Source: Opitutus sp. GAS368 (GTDB taxonomy: Bacteria; Verrucomicrobiota; Verrucomicrobiia; Opitutales; UBA953). From it: a stretch of DNA of 64,000 nt. The notes beneath the pieces are model-generated. The model had not been told where the DNA came from. It saw only the letters and a list, made by a program, of their open reading frames with translations, and searched no databases. The DNA lies in assembly GCA_945866215.1 (NCBI GenBank), contig CAMBGQ010000003.1:1-64000 (forward strand). The letters are read 5' to 3'. Both the position numbers and the translations under genes were made by a program. This document shows positions 36,111 to 44,744 of the stretch, one piece after another (positions within the stretch are counted from its first letter, which is position 1; each line of letters begins with the position of its first letter).

Positions 36111-38114
36111 ATGATTAATTACCCCCTTCTAGCGATGACTGAAGAAACTCCCCCGCCCCCCTCTGGCGACGTCCCTCCGGCTGACTTAAAGAACATCGAG
36201 ACCGATGCCCTTGGGTCTAAGCGTATGAAGCGCAGCTTTTGGCAGCGTATCGGCGCCAGTGGGCTTTCGGTGTCGATCGCATTCCACGTTCTACTCGTGT
36301 TCATCGCGGCCGCTTTCGTCGTCTCCACGGTCACCGACAACGCGAAGAAGGATCCCAACGCCTTCGCCACGGGCGCTGGCGGCGGCTCCGGCGGAGAACG
36401 TGTGAAGAATACAGACCGCAAGGTGCAGCCGAAGAACGTCAAGTCGCTGGCCAAGACGACCACCCGCATCACCTCCAAGAGCGCCTCCGCTTCCATTGCC
36501 CTGCCCGAAATGCCGAGCTCCGCCTCGGCCTCTTCGATGGTCTCCGGCGCGATGGCCGGCGGCTCCTCCAAGGGTTTCGGCGGCGGCTCCGGTGGTGGCA
36601 TCGGCTCCGGCAAGGGCATGGGCTCGGGCGGCGGCAAGAACTTCGTCTCCAAGCCCGTCATGGGCGCCAACATCTTTTCCCAGCGCCTGGCGGTCTATTT
36701 CGACGCTTCGGCCTCCATGCTTCCCTACCTCGAGCGCGTCGAAGCGGAAATCCGCGACAAGTTCCCCGATGCCGACGTGTTCCTCAGCAACGGGGTCTTC
36801 GTCGACGTGCACGACAACGAAATCGTCGGCGGGGATAAGTTTAAGGGTACGGCTTACCTTAACCGCAGTGCCAGCGGCGGGAGCAAGAAGAACGCTAAAG
36901 GGGAAATCGTCCCGACCGATACCAATCCGGCCAAGCTCACGACTATGGGCCGGGCTATCTTCAAGAAATATGGCGAGAACTTCAAGAAAGGCTCCGTCGG
37001 CGGTTGGCTCGATATCTTGAAGGACGATCGGACATATGACGCGCTGATCATCTTCTCCGACTTTGAGGACGGTGTTCGCCAGATCCGCACCAAGGCCATC
37101 GGTAATGTCTCCGCCTACAAGCCCGATAAGGGCATGCGCGCCGACCCGCCCGTGGTCTTCTCCGACCGCACCAACCAAGGCGGCGGGTTTGCCCGCTCCG
37201 TCACCCTGATTGCCAACGGCGGCGGCACGGGTCAGCCGGTCGTGCAATGCAAAGACACCACTGGTCTGATTGTCGGCATGGTGGCCCTTGGCTCCGGCAT
37301 CCCGCAGGGTACCACCGTCACCGCGATCAGCGATAACGTCAGCTTCACGCTCAGCAAGCCTCTCACTGCCGCCGCTTCGGGACGCGTCGTCTGCAATAAC
37401 GGGGGAGACCGGCGCTTCCCTGAAGAAAAGAAGTGGGAGGACGAGTGGGAGAAGGCCTTCCTGGGCGCCCGCGAAAATAAGGGACCGCGCCTCTACGTGA
37501 TCAGCACATCTCGGTCCTATGGGAGCAAGCCGGGGACGATTATCCAGCGTTGCGTCGCCGCTTCCGAAGGCGGTTCCATCATGGTCAAGTTCGGCGATGC
37601 GAAGAAGGGCGCTACCGCCCTCACCAACTTGCACAACTATAACGACCTTTACGTTGGCATGCCGGTCGGTGGACGTGGCATCCCCGAAGGTGCGATCCTG
37701 ACGGCGATGCCGACCTTCAAGAATATCCCCGACCCCGAGGACCCTGAAAAGAAGCGCATGAAGCGCGTGGTCGACAAGCCGCTGACAATCTCCGCTCCGG
37801 TCCTCGAAGAGGTCACGAATGTGGTCTTTTCCTTCACGCCCCTCATCCAGGCCGTCGGTACCCTCGCGAAGGATTCCAAGGTCCTTGACGAAGTCTCCGG
37901 CTCGGTGGACCTCAAGGCCGGTATGATCATCCAGGACGCTCGCTTCCCTGTCGCCACGAAGGTCGTCACCGTGACGCCCACCAAGACTTCCCCGGGGTTC
38001 TTCACTGTCGAGATGTCCGCCCCGGCTACCGCATCCTCAGCTAATGCTTTATTGCGTTTTCGTCCGGCTGGCTCGAGCACCGGTAATGCCCGCGGCGGCG
38101 CACCCGCCCGCTAA
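36111..38114 (+). CDS. Membrane-anchored VWA-like protein with Gly-rich linker and repeat inserts (VWA paralogue 1)
   Basis: No named family recognised. The 667 residues contain a cytoplasmic Pro-rich start, one membrane helix (about 51-74), the motif TSKSASASIALPEMP (121-135), a Gly/Ser-rich linker (145-177), KPVMGANI (181-188) and a VWA-like half with DASASM (MIDAS-type DxSxS at 198-202) through ALIIFSDFEDGVR (311-323). A first repeat, with GSGIPQGTTVTAISDN (394-409), is inserted before the second VWA half (KWEDEW...RLYVIST, 441-467). Two related repeats follow (about 510-575 and 600-650). AAGGAGG sits four bases before the ATG; ATG 36135 is an alternative. First of three paralogues; envelope role inferred. 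Confidence 0.7.
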   Translation: MINYPLLAMTEETPPPPSGDVPPADLKNIETDALGSKRMKRSFWQRIGASGLSVSIAFHVLLVFIAAAFVVSTVTDNAKKDPNAFATGAGGGSGGERVKNTDRKVQPKNVKSLAKTTTRITSKSASASIALPEMPSSASASSMVSGAMAGGSSKGFGGGSGGGIGSGKGMGSGGGKNFVSKPVMGANIFSQRLAVYFDASASMLPYLERVEAEIRDKFPDADVFLSNGVFVDVHDNEIVGGDKFKGTAYLNRSASGGSKKNAKGEIVPTDTNPAKLTTMGRAIFKKYGENFKKGSVGGWLDILKDDRTYDALIIFSDFEDGVRQIRTKAIGNVSAYKPDKGMRADPPVVFSDRTNQGGGFARSVTLIANGGGTGQPVVQCKDTTGLIVGMVALGSGIPQGTTVTAISDNVSFTLSKPLTAAASGRVVCNNGGDRRFPEEKKWEDEWEKAFLGARENKGPRLYVISTSRSYGSKPGTIIQRCVAASEGGSIMVKFGDAKKGATALTNLHNYNDLYVGMPVGGRGIPEGAILTAMPTFKNIPDPEDPEKKRMKRVVDKPLTISAPVLEEVTNVVFSFTPLIQAVGTLAKDSKVLDEVSGSVDLKAGMIIQDARFPVATKVVTVTPTKTSPGFFTVEMSAPATASSANALLRFRPAGSSTGNARGGAPAR

Positions 38115-38134
38115 AAAGCTGTTCCATCGGTCTG

Positions 38135-38165
38135 AAAGGCGAAGTCACCCGGCTTCGCCTTTTTG
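38135..38165 (+). terminator. Terminator between VWA paralogues 1 and 2
   Basis: Perfect ten-base stem AAAGGCGAAG/CTTCGCCTTT (38135-38144, 38153-38162) with an eight-base loop and a T-run. The three VWA genes are therefore probably not one simple transcript. Confidence 0.88.
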
Positions 38166-38251
38166 GTGCCTAAGGCAAAGCCCCCACGCGACAAAAATGA
38201 ATAAGATTCCAAGTTCACGCTCCTGCTCGCACCATTGAATCAACCCCACCG

Positions 38252-39010
38252 ATGAACCCCTCCAAGATTTTCGCGATTATCGGCCTAGCTCTGCTCCCTG
38301 CCTTCGCCCACGCGGCCAAGGTCGTCAGCGTGACGGGCGACGGCGGCGAGCCGGCTCCGCGCATCGCGGTCTACCTCGATTGCTCCGGCTCGATGGCGCC
38401 CTACCTCGAAGCCGTCGAGGCCGAGGTTCGGAAGCAGTTCCCCGACGCCGATGTCTTCAAGGTGCCCGCCATCAAGGTCTGGGTCGATGGCACCGTGGTC
38501 CGTGGCGGCGCGTCGTCCGTGCTGCCGCATAAGCCCGCTCCGGCTGGACCAAGAGTCAGCCTCGACACAAGCCGCCTTAGCCCGACGGGCAAGGAGATCC
38601 TGGCCCGCTATGCAGGTAATTTTGAAGTAGGTTCCGTCGGCGCCTGGGTCGACATCCTGCGCACCGAGAAGCGCTACGACGCGTTGGTAATCTTCTCCGA
38701 CTTCAACGATCAGGTCTTGCAGGCGCGCGCCGGTAATCCGTCGGCGCAGACTTATGTCGACGACGCCGGGCAGCGCCACCTACCCGAAGCGGAAATCACG
38801 GACGACCGTACCGTCCTGGAGAAGAAGTGGGAAGACCTCTGGGTCGGTTCCTTCGACCTCGCCAACGCTGGCAAGGCACCGGCGCTCTATCTTTTCTCCA
38901 CGCGTAATCCGGCCAGTCGGATCTTGCAGAAGTCAGCCGAGGTCTCGGGCGGAAAATTCACGCTCATCGATTGGCTGCGTCCCGACGGCCCGCCAAAGCC
39001 TGCGAACTGA
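38252..39010 (+). CDS. Secreted VWA-like protein (VWA paralogue 2)
   Basis: The 252 residues start with a signal peptide (MNPSKIFAIIGLALLPAFAHA, given as region 1-21, cleavage AHA-AK). The mature part is almost only the VWA-like domain: RIAVYLDCSGSMAPYLEAVE with MIDAS-type DCSGS (43-47), FPDADVFKV, VGSVGAWVDIL, ALVIFSDFNDQV and KKWEDLWVGSF ... ALYLFST. Every one of these blocks is matched in the two neighbours, but the membrane helix and Gly linker are missing. It could be a periplasmic partner of the anchored forms. There is no lipobox. Confidence 0.7.
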   Translation: MNPSKIFAIIGLALLPAFAHAAKVVSVTGDGGEPAPRIAVYLDCSGSMAPYLEAVEAEVRKQFPDADVFKVPAIKVWVDGTVVRGGASSVLPHKPAPAGPRVSLDTSRLSPTGKEILARYAGNFEVGSVGAWVDILRTEKRYDALVIFSDFNDQVLQARAGNPSAQTYVDDAGQRHLPEAEITDDRTVLEKKWEDLWVGSFDLANAGKAPALYLFSTRNPASRILQKSAEVSGGKFTLIDWLRPDGPPKPAN

Positions 39011-39104
39011 GGTCCGTCCCTGAGGACTTCGCTGGGTCGACGCCTCGGGGATGAACGAAAGGCCCCGGCCTTGAGTCCGACGTTAGCCCGCTAACCTGCG
39101 GGCC

Positions 39105-40187
39105 ATGTCTTTGGCCGACCCTCTCGTGGCAACCCGCCCCCGTCCGCCCTCCTGGCGGAGTTTGGGTGGGTCGTTATTCTTCCATGGCTTGCTCGTCGTG
39201 TTGGCCTGTTGGGTCGTCCTGCGTACGCCGAATCTCCCGCCGGCCGCGAAGGAGTTTGTGGCCCATGCCGTCGCGGGAGGGAGGTCCGGTGCGCCGGCCT
39301 CCGTCCATCCGGTGCAACGTAAGCCCAAGGTCACGGTGCCGGCGAAGCGGCTCGTCTCCAAGTCGGCGAGCGCGACGCTCGTCTTGCCGCCGATGAAGGT
39401 GATGATGCCGGAGGCGGGGCTGGCAGGATTGTCCGCCGGACAAGGGAAGGGTGGCTTCGGCCGCGGGCAGGGCGCCTTCGGTGGGAACGGCCTGGGCGCT
39501 GGTCTGGGTAATCGGGCCGGGTTCGTCGGCCGTCCGGTGATGGGCGCCTTCATCCGCGCCCATCGCGTCGCGGTCTATCTCGATTGCTCGGGGTCGATGC
39601 GCTCCTATTTACCGCGTGTCGAGGCTGAGATTCGGAGGCAGTTTCCCGATGCGGACGTCTTCCGCTTTGACGGGGCCCGGGTGGTTGGACTGGGTGATAA
39701 GGTCGTCCACGGGCGCAGCTTCCGCGGTCCTGCGCCTCGCCTTCGCGAGGGCCCGACCCAGACCGCGGTCGAAACATTGACGCCGGCTGGCCGGCTGGTG
39801 CAGGCGAAGGTCCGCGCAGCTTGCGAGAAGGGATCGTTGGGCGCATGGCTGGACCGGCTGTTGGCGGAGCCTTATGACGCCTTGGTGGTCTTCTCGGATT
39901 TTCAGGACGGCGTCCGGCTCTACGAGACCAAGCAAGGGGAGCCGAAGATGGTCTACTCGGATAGTTCCTACCATAAGGTCGGCAATCGCCAGCCCCGTCT
40001 CACCCGCTGGCAACGCGAATGGCTGGACGCCTTCGCCCGGGCCGCGCAGGCCCGCGGGCCGCGGCTTTACCTCTTCACCGTCCAGCAGGAGCCGCAGGCT
40101 TTCCTGCAGGCTTGCGTGGCGGCTTCCGGCGGCGCCTCGACCTCGGTGTCCTGGCTGAAGAAAGGTGGCCGCAAGGCGTCGCCTTGA
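39105..40187 (+). CDS. Membrane-anchored VWA-like protein with Gly-rich linker (VWA paralogue 3)
   Basis: The 360 residues have a single N-terminal membrane helix (about 22-39), then VSKSASATLVLPPM (84-97), a Gly-rich linker (107-138), RPVMGAFI (143-150), and the VWA-like domain with VAVYLDCSGSMRSYL (MIDAS-type Asp160, Ser162, Ser164), RQFPDADVFRFDG, GSLGAWLDRLL, ALVVFSDFQDGVRLYE and RGPRLYLFTV. The layout equals paralogue 1 without the repeat inserts. The shared SKSASA..LP.M and PVMGA.I motifs lie outside the VWA domain, so the two anchored forms descend from one anchored ancestor. Confidence 0.7.
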   Translation: MSLADPLVATRPRPPSWRSLGGSLFFHGLLVVLACWVVLRTPNLPPAAKEFVAHAVAGGRSGAPASVHPVQRKPKVTVPAKRLVSKSASATLVLPPMKVMMPEAGLAGLSAGQGKGGFGRGQGAFGGNGLGAGLGNRAGFVGRPVMGAFIRAHRVAVYLDCSGSMRSYLPRVEAEIRRQFPDADVFRFDGARVVGLGDKVVHGRSFRGPAPRLREGPTQTAVETLTPAGRLVQAKVRAACEKGSLGAWLDRLLAEPYDALVVFSDFQDGVRLYETKQGEPKMVYSDSSYHKVGNRQPRLTRWQREWLDAFARAAQARGPRLYLFTVQQEPQAFLQACVAASGGASTSVSWLKKGGRKASP

Positions 40188-40224
40188 CGGTTGCACCCTT
40201 TGGCCGGACGGCTTGGATAGGCGC

Positions 40225-40644
40225 ATGGTTCCCTTCACGGCAGAACACCGCGCTAATTTCTCCGACACCGATGCCGCGGGCATCGTGCACTTCTCGACGG
40301 TTTTCTTCTGGGTCGAGGCGACCGAAGAGGCCTTGTTCCGCCAGCTCAAGCTGCCGTTCCTCCGTACCGAAGGCGCGAAGCTAATGGGCTTCCCGCGCGT
40401 ACGTGTCGAGTGCGACTTCCTTTCGCCGATTTACCGCGAAGACGTCGTGACCGTCTCGCTGACGCCGGTCGAGATCGGCGACAAGAAGCTCGCCTGGGGC
40501 TTCACCGCCGCGGTCGGTGAGCGGGCCGTCGCCAAGGGCGCACTGACGACCGTCTACGCCTGGCGCGAAGGGCAAGGGCCGATGTCGGCTGCGCTCGTGC
40601 CACTCGAGATCAAGACGGCGCTGCAAAAGCATTTTACCGCGTGA
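40225..40644 (+). CDS. Acyl-CoA thioesterase, 4-hydroxybenzoyl-CoA thioesterase (YbgC-like) family
   Basis: Hot-dog fold hydrolase of about 139 residues. NFSDTDAAGIVHFSTVFFWVEATEE (region about 10-34) is the family signature: the Asp in DTDAAG is the usual catalytic residue. The substrate is not clear; tetramers of this type act on short-chain or aromatic acyl-CoAs. I use ATG 40225, since the 20 codons upstream show no similarity. Its stop overlaps the start of the next gene by one base (TGATG), so the two are coupled. Confidence 0.85.
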   Translation: MVPFTAEHRANFSDTDAAGIVHFSTVFFWVEATEEALFRQLKLPFLRTEGAKLMGFPRVRVECDFLSPIYREDVVTVSLTPVEIGDKKLAWGFTAAVGERAVAKGALTTVYAWREGQGPMSAALVPLEIKTALQKHFTA

Positions 40645-42038
40645 TGGCGGAGGAGGCGAACCAGTCGGGTGCGACCTCCCGGTTTGGCTTGGCCATCGTG
40701 GTCTTGGTCGCCTTGGGCTGGTCGATGGTGGGGAATCTTCCCCCGGGGCCTTTGCATGCGGACGAGGCGGTCCAATGGTCCCTTGCCAAGCAACTCTCCG
40801 AGGGCACGCCCTATAGTTCGCATCAGGACAAGTTCCACGGGCCGACGCTGGCCACCGTCCTGCTCATCACCGCCAAGGTATCGACTACCGCGCCGACAGA
40901 CATGACGGAGCATTACCTCCGCAGCGTCGTCTCAATCTTCCTCGGGCTGACGGCGGCCGCGGCTTTGATTCTTCCGCGCGTCGGCAAGGGCTCCCGTTAC
41001 GTCACCGCGGCCTTCGTCGTGCTGACGGCCGGGTGCACGCCTTTCGCCTATTATTACGTCCAAGAAATGTTGCTTGTGGCGGGCTTTGTCTGGGGGGTCG
41101 CCTTATGGATGCGCGCCGAAGGGTCACCGCCGGATTCCCGTTGGTGGATGCTCTCTGGCGCGGCTTTTGGTTTCGCCCTCGCCTGCAAGGTCACCGCGGC
41201 GGCTTACCTGGTCCTGTTTCTCGTCGCCCTGCTGTTGCTGCGCCGTTTCGGTCCTGATCGACGTTGGCTCGGCTTCGGACTCGGCCTGGCGGGCTCTTGG
41301 GCGCTCTTCCAGTCGGTTGGGTTCACGGATTTAGACGGTCTGAAGAGCTGGTGGCTGCAGCTGGCCAGAGCGCTGGGCGTCGCGAGCGGACAATCCGAAG
41401 ACACCTTGTACGCCACCAACCTGGCGCCCTGGGTTTGGGCGGCGGCTTGGTTGGCTGTCTTTGCGCTGACCCGTTCCGGACTTTCGGTCGCCGGCTGGCG
41501 AAGTCGGCATGAAGCCGACCTGCCGTGCCTGGTCGCGGGCCTCGTTTTCTTGTTCCACCTCGCGCTGCCCTATAAGACGCCGTGGCTCCTGCTGCTGGTC
41601 TTCTCGCTGCCCCTGACGCTCGCTTTACCTTATCTCCTGGTCGGACGAACCCTCCGGGCGGCGTTGCTCGTGCCCAGCCTGGGCGCGATTGCGCTTTGGG
41701 CTCAGCCGTCGTTATCCTCCCACTCGACGACGGTCTCGGAAGTCACGCGTTTTGAGGGCCGGGTCGCGAGTTTGGCCAAAGCTTACGGCGACAAGTTCTA
41801 CGTCGCCGTGGAGGGCGGGCATTACTGGCCACTCCCTTATTACCTCCGGGCGCACCAGGTCGGCTACGGCGATTTCCCGCAGGCGGCGAAGGCGCCCCTT
41901 CGCCTGATCCCAGCGATCGATGCCAGCGAGCCGGTCGTGCCTGGTTATGTGGTCTCCAGCCTGACTCTCCGCGCGGGCGGCGACCGTTATTGGGTGCTGG
42001 TTGCCAAAGGCTATGAAAGCGTTTTCATCAGCAAATAA
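40644..42038 (+). CDS. Multi-pass membrane protein, GT-C glycosyltransferase-like (Agl23/TIGR03663-like)
   Basis: About 464 residues with roughly ten membrane helices. The first loop holds PLHADEAVQW, the Asp-Glu pair typical of GT-C and PMT-type transferases that use lipid-linked sugars. LALPYKTPWLLLLVFSLPL and GGHYWPLPYYLR resemble motifs I associate with the Agl23-like family TIGR03663, which is found in archaea and scattered bacteria. The acceptor and sugar are unknown. Translation is coupled to the thioesterase gene upstream; the ApbE-like gene starts 3 bases after its stop. Confidence 0.65.
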   Translation: MAEEANQSGATSRFGLAIVVLVALGWSMVGNLPPGPLHADEAVQWSLAKQLSEGTPYSSHQDKFHGPTLATVLLITAKVSTTAPTDMTEHYLRSVVSIFLGLTAAAALILPRVGKGSRYVTAAFVVLTAGCTPFAYYYVQEMLLVAGFVWGVALWMRAEGSPPDSRWWMLSGAAFGFALACKVTAAAYLVLFLVALLLLRRFGPDRRWLGFGLGLAGSWALFQSVGFTDLDGLKSWWLQLARALGVASGQSEDTLYATNLAPWVWAAAWLAVFALTRSGLSVAGWRSRHEADLPCLVAGLVFLFHLALPYKTPWLLLLVFSLPLTLALPYLLVGRTLRAALLVPSLGAIALWAQPSLSSHSTTVSEVTRFEGRVASLAKAYGDKFYVAVEGGHYWPLPYYLRAHQVGYGDFPQAAKAPLRLIPAIDASEPVVPGYVVSSLTLRAGGDRYWVLVAKGYESVFISK

Positions 42039-42041
42039 GCC

Positions 42042-42953
42042 ATGGAAGACTCCCCCCTCATCCACAACTTCTCCCATGAAGCCTTCGGGTCCCGCTTCTG
42101 GGTGCGCATCGCTGCGGAAGACAGCGTCTACGCCCGCAATGCCGCCGAGGGCCTCTTCCAGCTCCTCGACGATCTGGATTTCCAGACCGACCGCCGGCAC
42201 GACAGTGGACCGGTCGCATCGGTCAACCAGATGCCCGAGGGGGCGATGGTTGCCACCTCCGAGCACGTGCAGGCTCTCTGGAATTTCGCGAAGGACGTCA
42301 GCGCCGACACCGGCAAGGCGTTCGACGTCACCGCGGGCGCTTTGTTCGGCTACTGGAAGAATCGCGGTGCCCTGCCGTTCAACCCCGACGACGCTGCCTG
42401 GAATCAGGTGATGTCGGCCTATCGTGAAGGCGAATTCCGCCTCGATGGTTGCGAACTCCACTGCGTCAAGTTCGGCGCAGCCGTCGACTTCGGGGCGGTC
42501 GTCCGCGGCTACGCCCTCGACCGCATGGCCGATATGCTCGAAAGTAGCTGGGGTATCCACCGCGCGCTCCTGATGGCTTCCGGTAGCGTCACGCTCGCAC
42601 TCGATCCGCCCGGCGAATCCGCCGGCTGGCGCATCGGTGTCGGGGCCAATTCGGAGATCAAACTCTGCCGCTTCGCGATGGCCAGCAAGACGGCGGATAC
42701 GACGCACGGTAATCTCGTCGACCCGCGCACGGGCCAGGTGGTCTCGCTGACCGGTCCGGTGCGTGCCATTGCGACGTCCGCCCTCGAGGCCGAGGGGCTC
42801 GCCATGGCTGGCGCCGTCATGTCGCCGGCCGAAGCCGAAGAATTCGTCAACCGTGGCTGCAGCCGAGGTTTGTGGCTGCCCGACGATACCAAGCTGGGCT
42901 CCGTGACCTACTTCGAAGTCACCGAACGCCCTGAGCCGACGCCGGCCCCGTGA
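42042..42953 (+). CDS. ApbE-like protein (FAD:protein FMN transferase family), divergent
   Basis: 303 residues. Family traces are GKAFDVTAGALFGYW, AAVDFGAVVRGYALDRMADML (compare VDLGGIAKGYAVD) and the C-terminal GNLVDPRTGQ (compare HIIDPRTG). Other conserved parts are changed: the GGD segment reads ASGSVTLAL and the His before IDPRTG is Asn. There is no signal peptide or lipobox, whereas many ApbE proteins act in the periplasm. Flavin transfer is therefore uncertain, and the protein may have another role. Its 3' end overlaps the convergent TPR gene by 35 bases. Confidence 0.7.
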   Translation: MEDSPLIHNFSHEAFGSRFWVRIAAEDSVYARNAAEGLFQLLDDLDFQTDRRHDSGPVASVNQMPEGAMVATSEHVQALWNFAKDVSADTGKAFDVTAGALFGYWKNRGALPFNPDDAAWNQVMSAYREGEFRLDGCELHCVKFGAAVDFGAVVRGYALDRMADMLESSWGIHRALLMASGSVTLALDPPGESAGWRIGVGANSEIKLCRFAMASKTADTTHGNLVDPRTGQVVSLTGPVRAIATSALEAEGLAMAGAVMSPAEAEEFVNRGCSRGLWLPDDTKLGSVTYFEVTERPEPTPAP

Positions 42954-44691
42954 GCTTGTCCTCGACCTCGCTCAGCAGCACCTCGCGGTCGTCGGAGAAA
43001 AGGTAGATGTCGGAGCCGAGGCGGCGTTGCGCGGTTCGCAAAACCTCCGGCGAGGGCCGGCGGTTTTGCATCAGCCGGCGCAGGTAGGTTTCCAGGTCGG
43101 CGGCGATACGCGGATGGTCGAGCTTGAGCCCGACAATCTGCTGGAGCACGGCTTGGTTGGTCTCGTGCTGCAGGTGGGCTTGGATGAGGACGTCGTTGGC
43201 TTCGTCGAAACGTCGGGCGGCGATGAGCTTACGGCTCGCCGAAATCAGCACCTGCGGGGGCACCTTGCGATTCTGCAGCAGCTTCTGCAGGTTGATGGAG
43301 CCGATCTCCGTCTGGCCGTCGGCGAAGTAGGCGATCATCCGCAAGGCTTCGAAGGCCATGCGGGTCTCCGGGACCCATTGGTCGCGTTCGGCCTGCTTGT
43401 AGAGTTCATCCACGAGCAGGATTGTATCCCGGGCGCGGCCCGCATTGAGCAGGCACTCGACGTGCACGAGTTCGAACCGAATGCGGTTCGTGAAGCGACG
43501 ATCCTTGGCGAGCTGGGCGAGCCGGGCGGTCAGGGTCACGTCGGCGACGTCGTTACCGAATCGGGCGAGGTCGAGCAGCGGCCTCTCTTGGTTGCCGAAT
43601 AGCGTGATGACTTTCTCGACGATCATCGCCCGGGCGCCACGGTTTGCTTCGCCCGGCAGGACATAGAGCGATTGGATGAGGGGTTCGGGTCGACCCGGCA
43701 GGCTGATATCCATCAGGTCGAGGCAATCCTTGGCGCGCGCCAGCTCCCCTTGCTCCTTGAGCCAGACCGCCTTCATCGTCAGCAGGCGAACCCCGGCTGG
43801 ATAGGCCGCGAGGGCCGCGTCGAGTTCGGCGAGGGCGCCGGCGCGGTCGCCGCTCTCCCAAAGAATCTGGCAATTGAGCAGGTAGCCCTCCGCGGTCTCG
43901 CCGAGCCGGTAATCCTTGATGAACCGCGCAGCCTCGGTGAAACTTCCGCGGAGGAAATGGGCTTGGGCGGCCGCGAGCTGTAAGTCGGCCTGGATCTCTG
44001 GCGAGACTTCTTTGTCGCTCAGGTAGCGGACCGCGGTCTCGATCAGCCGAGCATCTTGGTCGAGCAGCAGGCACCGGTCGATGTAGAGCCGGAAATATGA
44101 CCTGTCCTGCTTGGCGAATTTCAGCGATTCCTCGAGCAACTGGTAGGCGTCGAGGGGCCTCTGGAATTGGAAGAAAAGTTCGGCGCAGAGCCGTTGCGCC
44201 TCGAGGTTGGCCGGGCTGAGCTGCGCCCCGGTGCCGATATAGCGCGCGAACTCGGCGTAATCCTGGCGGGCGAGCGCGGCCTTGGCGACGGTCACGTAGT
44301 ATTCGCCTTTGCGATAGAGGTGCGCGGAGCGACCGTACGAATCCTTGACCGTGAGGAGCTTCTCGCGCTCCCGGAGGCGCACCTGTTCCTTTCCGAGGAA
44401 GAGGTTGATGGCCGAGTTGGCCAAGGTGTCTGGCACGTAGAGATACATGTCGGCCCGGCGGGTCGTCGGGATGCCGTTCATGAAACGCTCCTTGAAATAG
44501 TTCGCTTCAGACAAGGCAACCCAGAGCAGCAGCAGGAATACCGGAGAGAGCAGGCCGATCCGCCGCCAGTTCGGACGGTATTTACGTTCCTTGTAGCCGA
44601 CGGTCTCAACGATGACCATCCCCAGCAGGATAGGGTAGCTCGAGCGTGAGCTCTGCCCTTGGCCATAGACGTAGTGGGGGTCGGCTGACAT
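42919..44691 (-). CDS. Membrane-anchored tetratricopeptide-repeat protein
   Basis: About 590 residues with one membrane helix near the N-terminus (GLLSPVFLLLLWVALS), followed by helical TPR-like repeats, for example AALARQDYAEFARYIGTGAQLSPANLEAQ (region about 137-165) and LAELDAALAAYPAGVRLLTM. The C-terminal third (ASRKLIAARRFDEANDVL) continues the pattern. No enzymatic domain was seen; protein-protein contact in the envelope is likely. I use ATG 44691, with ATG 44619 (MVIVETVG) as a good alternative. It lies 53 bases downstream of the DUF255 gene on the same strand. Confidence 0.75.
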   Translation of the reverse strand: MSADPHYVYGQGQSSRSSYPILLGMVIVETVGYKERKYRPNWRRIGLLSPVFLLLLWVALSEANYFKERFMNGIPTTRRADMYLYVPDTLANSAINLFLGKEQVRLREREKLLTVKDSYGRSAHLYRKGEYYVTVAKAALARQDYAEFARYIGTGAQLSPANLEAQRLCAELFFQFQRPLDAYQLLEESLKFAKQDRSYFRLYIDRCLLLDQDARLIETAVRYLSDKEVSPEIQADLQLAAAQAHFLRGSFTEAARFIKDYRLGETAEGYLLNCQILWESGDRAGALAELDAALAAYPAGVRLLTMKAVWLKEQGELARAKDCLDLMDISLPGRPEPLIQSLYVLPGEANRGARAMIVEKVITLFGNQERPLLDLARFGNDVADVTLTARLAQLAKDRRFTNRIRFELVHVECLLNAGRARDTILLVDELYKQAERDQWVPETRMAFEALRMIAYFADGQTEIGSINLQKLLQNRKVPPQVLISASRKLIAARRFDEANDVLIQAHLQHETNQAVLQQIVGLKLDHPRIAADLETYLRRLMQNRRPSPEVLRTAQRRLGSDIYLFSDDREVLLSEVEDKLTGPASAQGVR

Positions 44692-44744
44692 GCCTGCTAT
44701 GATGTTCCGACTGCCCAAGGGGGCGGGCAAGAGCGGATTGTCCG

